7,465 bases of DNA, from positions 1 through 7,465 of the forward strand of contig CAIYSK010000155.1 in the NCBI GenBank assembly GCA_903928835.1, written 5' to 3'. The DNA comes from an uncultured cyanobacterium (lineage in GTDB: Bacteria; Cyanobacteriota; Cyanobacteriia; PCC-6307; Cyanobiaceae). Position numbers and translations under genes: made by a program. Below, one piece after another: positions 5,951 to 7,465 of this stretch (within the stretch, counting starts at the first letter, position 1; every line of letters begins with the position of its first letter). The notes beneath the pieces were generated by a model. The model was not told the origin of the DNA and ran no database searches. It was given only the letters and a program-made list of their open reading frames with translations.

Positions 5951-6253
5951 TTGCACGCCCTTTCACTGCCGACCTGGTGGATCCATGTGGCCTCAGTGCT
6001 GGAGTGGGCGGCGGCGATGCTGGCCGTCCAGCGCTTCGGCCAACTAAGGCGTGAGCCAGCCTGGAGATGGCTCGCTTTGGCCATGGTGCCAGCCCTGGCC
6101 AGTGCCATGGCCGCCTGCACTTGGCATCTGTTTGACAACAGCGCCGATCTTCAGGGCCTCGTGGTCTTTCAGGCGGGCCTTACTGCCCTAGGCAATGGCG
6201 CGCTGGCCCTGGCCACCTGGAATCTGTTGCGGCTCCAGCGGGGTCTTTCATGA
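5951..6253 (+). CDS. DUF2499 (Ycf49-like) membrane protein
   Basis: A 100-residue protein of the DUF2499 family, which I recall as also named Ycf49-like and which occurs in cyanobacteria and plastid-bearing eukaryotes; its function is not established. The family signature is clear: an N-terminus HALSLPTWWIHVASVLEW (2-19), then LAMVPALASAMAACTWHLFDN (43-63, an uncharged helix followed by a Trp-His-Phe-Asp motif), and a final hydrophobic stretch around 69-92. Three membrane helices are likely, presumably in the thylakoid membrane. The start is TTG: a TAG lies two codons upstream, and the conserved family N-terminus begins right at this codon, so no later start fits. No Shine-Dalgarno sequence is visible. 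Its TGA stop overlaps an ATG (ATGA, 6250-6253), beginning the junction chain to DUF3593 and psaK. Confidence 0.85.
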   Translation: MHALSLPTWWIHVASVLEWAAAMLAVQRFGQLRREPAWRWLALAMVPALASAMAACTWHLFDNSADLQGLVVFQAGLTALGNGALALATWNLLRLQRGLS

Positions 6254-6281
6254 AAGGTCTCCCATGAGAGGCGCTTCATGA
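6250..6281 (+). repeat. 14-bp imperfect tandem repeat making a chain of ATGA stop-start overlaps
   Basis: ATGA occurs at 6250-6253, 6264-6267 and 6278-6281, exactly 14 bases apart. The first is the DUF2499 stop; the last is the DUF3593 start. Between them, ATG 6250 opens a five-codon ORF (MKGLP) whose TGA overlaps ATG 6264, which opens another (MRGAS) whose TGA overlaps the DUF3593 ATG. The units share catgaRagg, so each start is preceded by an AAAGG- or AGAGG-like Shine-Dalgarno core. A 12-bp palindrome CTTTCATGAAAG (6245-6256) covers the first junction. The layout would keep a terminating ribosome at the next start. Confidence 0.75.
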
Positions 6282-6595
6282 GTGGCCTACTGGGTTGGTT
6301 GGCGGGGGTGGACCCCAGCCCCTTGTTTGTCTTGTCGTTAATTCCCTATCTGGCTTTTCTGTGGTGGGCCAGGCAGGTCACGGCCTTTCCTCGGCTAGCC
6401 CTGCGCGGTTTTGAACTCACCCTCCTGTTTGTGGCCGTCACAATCGTGGCCGCAGTCTTTGCGCAGCTGCATTTCGGCAAGCAACTGGCCGATGTTGATC
6501 CCCTCCACGGGGGGGCCGAATCCTTCCTGACCCTCTCCAACCTGTTGGTGGTGCTCGGCTTTTCTGCCATGGCAGGCAAGCAAGACAACCAATGA
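6278..6595 (+). CDS. DUF3593 membrane protein
   Basis: A 105-residue protein of the DUF3593 family, found in cyanobacteria and plant/algal plastid lineages and of unknown function. The diagnostic block is FELTLLFVAVTI (45-56), GKQLADVDPLHGGAESFLTL (67-86), then a hydrophobic helix ending VVLGFSA (91-97). Predicted membrane helices are at about 14-30, 45-62 and 82-98, with the conserved Asp/His-containing loop between the last two. The ATG at 6278 is preceded by GAGAGG six bases upstream, a reasonable Shine-Dalgarno sequence, and overlaps the stop of the mini-ORF before it. The stop (TGA 6593-6595) again overlaps an ATG (6592), leading to the 24-codon ORF before psaK. Position between DUF2499 and psaK suggests a thylakoid or photosystem I-related role; that is inference. 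Confidence 0.85.
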   Translation: MSGLLGWLAGVDPSPLFVLSLIPYLAFLWWARQVTAFPRLALRGFELTLLFVAVTIVAAVFAQLHFGKQLADVDPLHGGAESFLTLSNLLVVLGFSAMAGKQDNQ

Positions 6596-6666
6596 ACAAG
6601 TCTTACGGGGAGAAGCCAGATCCCCAAAGGCCCCGGAGAATGGAGCGTCAGGTTTGTGCTCCATGA
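6592..6666 (+). CDS. Possible 24-codon leader ORF between DUF3593 and psaK
   Basis: ATG 6592 overlaps the DUF3593 stop, and this frame runs for 24 codons to TGA 6664-6666, which overlaps the psaK ATG (6663). The peptide is hydrophilic and basic (MNKSYGEKPD, then QRPRRMERQ), unlike its membrane-protein neighbours, and I recognise no family. Its most likely value is not the peptide but delivery of ribosomes to the psaK start across the 67-base spacer. It could be chance, as an ORF of this size is short. Confidence 0.3.
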   Translation: MNKSYGEKPDPQRPRRMERQVCAP

Positions 6667-6920
6667 TCGCTCCGCTTTTGGCTCTGGCCCCTGCTTCCAT
6701 TTCCTGGTCACCGAAGGTGGCCCTGGTGATGATTGTCTGCAACGTGATTGCCATTGCCATCGGCAAGGCCACCATCAAGCATCAAAACGTAGGGCTGAAA
6801 CTTCCCAATAGCGCCATGTTTGGTGGCATGAGCCACGGGGCCATGCTGGGCAGTCTCAGCTTTGGGCACCTGCTCGGCATGGGCGCCATCTTGGGCCTGG
6901 CAACCAGGGGTGTGGTCTGA
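6663..6920 (+). CDS. psaK: Photosystem I reaction centre subunit PsaK
   Basis: PsaK is a small peripheral two-helix subunit of photosystem I that binds chlorophyll and carotenoid at the outer edge of the monomer. The 85-residue product matches the family's usual length. The hallmark is SPKVALVMIVCNVIAIAIGK (16-35, first helix), followed by the conserved KHQNVGLKLPN stromal loop, FGGMSHGAMLG and SFGHLLGMGAILGLA (66-80, second helix). I chose ATG 6663 rather than TTG 6654, three codons earlier, because it gives the normal N-terminal length before the APA(S/T) segment. GGAG at 6642-6645 is too far to be a good ribosome site. The TGA of a 24-codon ORF overlaps this ATG, so psaK may depend on translation from upstream. 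Termination is at the strong hairpin at 7011-7033. Confidence 0.95.
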   Translation: MIAPLLALAPASISWSPKVALVMIVCNVIAIAIGKATIKHQNVGLKLPNSAMFGGMSHGAMLGSLSFGHLLGMGAILGLATRGVV

Positions 6921-6943
6921 GTCCAAGCGATCCAACCGCTGGC

Positions 6944-7465
6944 TCAGGAACGGGCCCACAAATAGGGCAAGGCTTTCAGCCCATAGCGCTCAAAGCGATA
7001 GTCAAAGAGCAGGGCAGAGAGATCCTCTGCCCTTTTTGTTTGCAATCCATTCAGCAGCCGATCCAGCCGTTGATCTGCCTTCGCGTTGGCCAAGCCCAGC
7101 CAGGTGCGCCGGGCCAACCGGCCGCTCAAGCTCCACCGCCACCCCAGGGCCTGGCGCAATTGGCGTGGGTAGGCCTCCAGGATGCGATCCCCGTGGCTGG
7201 GGCGCTGCAGGGCTTCAAGCAACAGGGGCGCTAACACCCGGCTACTTGTGAGGGCATGGCGAATCCCTTCCCCGCCAAGGAGGTTGGCCGTACTCACCAC
7301 ATCACCAAGGCCGATGAGCCGCCCCCGCCGATGGGGCTCCCGTCGGCGAACTCTGCTGCGGATGCGGCCGCCGTGACGGTCGAGCACCCTGGAGGACTGG
7401 AGATGGGATGCTTCCAGCAGCTTGGTCAATTCAGCCGTCAAAGGCGGCTGGCAGCGGCTGGGATC
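6944..7465 (-). CDS. FAD-dependent oxidoreductase, geranylgeranyl reductase-like, C-terminal part
   Basis: The gene enters from the right edge on the minus strand; 173 residues are visible and the frame stays open to 7465, so the N-terminal FAD/NAD fold is outside the window. The segment LIGLGDVVSTANLLGGEGIRHA is the second FAD-contacting motif (GD followed by GEGI and Ala) of the geranylgeranyl reductase/ChlP-like flavoprotein family, which reduces isoprenoid double bonds. The C-terminal part is helical and basic and ends LPYLWARS. Whether this is a ChlP relative or another member of the family cannot be decided from the C-terminus. It converges on psaK with a 23-base gap. An internal stretch (AEDLSALLF) is written in a sequence that forms the terminator of the psaK transcript on the other strand. 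Confidence 0.8.
   Translation of the reverse strand, partial: DPSRCQPPLTAELTKLLEASHLQSSRVLDRHGGRIRSRVRRREPHRRGRLIGLGDVVSTANLLGGEGIRHALTSSRVLAPLLLEALQRPSHGDRILEAYPRQLRQALGWRWSLSGRLARRTWLGLANAKADQRLDRLLNGLQTKRAEDLSALLFDYRFERYGLKALPYLWARS
7011..7040 (+). terminator. Intrinsic terminator for the psaK transcript
   Basis: AGGGCAGAG (7011-7019) and CTCTGCCCT (7025-7033) form a perfect 9-bp GC-rich stem with a 5-base loop (AGATC), followed directly by TTTTGTT. On the plus strand this is a textbook Rho-independent terminator. It lies 90 bases beyond the psaK stop and within the coding sequence of the convergent flavoprotein gene. On the minus strand the sequence after the stem (gctctttgac) has only a broken T-run, so it should not stop the flavoprotein transcript strongly. 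Confidence 0.85.

Noticed and set aside
6923..6942. Small hairpin between psaK and the flavoprotein gene (AGCG / CGCT with a bulge)
   Set aside because: Only four continuous pairs plus two after a bulge and no T-run; the hairpin at 7011-7033 is far stronger as the psaK terminator.

Overview
The window looks like a chromosomal piece of a picocyanobacterium of the Synechococcus/Cyanobium/Prochlorococcus group. The clearest evidence is a photosystem I subunit gene (psaK) next to two small membrane-protein families typical of oxygenic phototrophs (DUF2499 and DUF3593). A CsaB-type pyruvyl transferase and a geranylgeranyl-reductase-like flavoprotein agree with this. Base composition is GC-rich (hand counts of 65-70% in sampled lines of several genes), and I saw no exact HIP1 octamer (GCGATCGC), which fits the marine/alpha-cyanobacterial side. 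No RNA gene, CRISPR array, insertion sequence or integrase was seen.

Layout. Plus strand, 1-1177: the 3' end of a peroxiredoxin of the BCP/PrxQ type, a stem-loop, then a Tat-exported purple-acid-phosphatase-like metallophosphoesterase. Minus strand, read from 5819 down to 1210: a small HicB-like protein, csaB, a three-histidine-box desaturase/hydroxylase, a homoserine-acetyltransferase-like alpha/beta hydrolase joined to the desaturase by an ATGA overlap, and a type III (GlnT-like) glutamine-synthetase-family ligase. Plus strand, 5951-6920: DUF2499, DUF3593 and psaK. Minus strand from the right edge, 7465-6944: the C-terminal part of the flavoprotein, convergent with psaK. The only sizeable spacer is 5820-5950, between the divergent transcription units.

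How the genes may work together. The desaturase, hydrolase and ligase look like a small accessory pathway: a membrane diiron oxygenase, an acyl-transfer/hydrolysis enzyme and an ATP-dependent glutamyl-amide ligase whose ammonium-site residues seem to be missing. The first two genes are visibly poorer in GC than their neighbours. The plus-strand group 5951-6920 is tied to photosystem I by psaK. Its junctions form an unusual chain in which every stop codon overlaps the next start as ATGA, including two five-codon mini-ORFs and one 24-codon ORF. The psaK transcript has a textbook intrinsic terminator, but it lies inside the coding sequence of the convergent flavoprotein gene.
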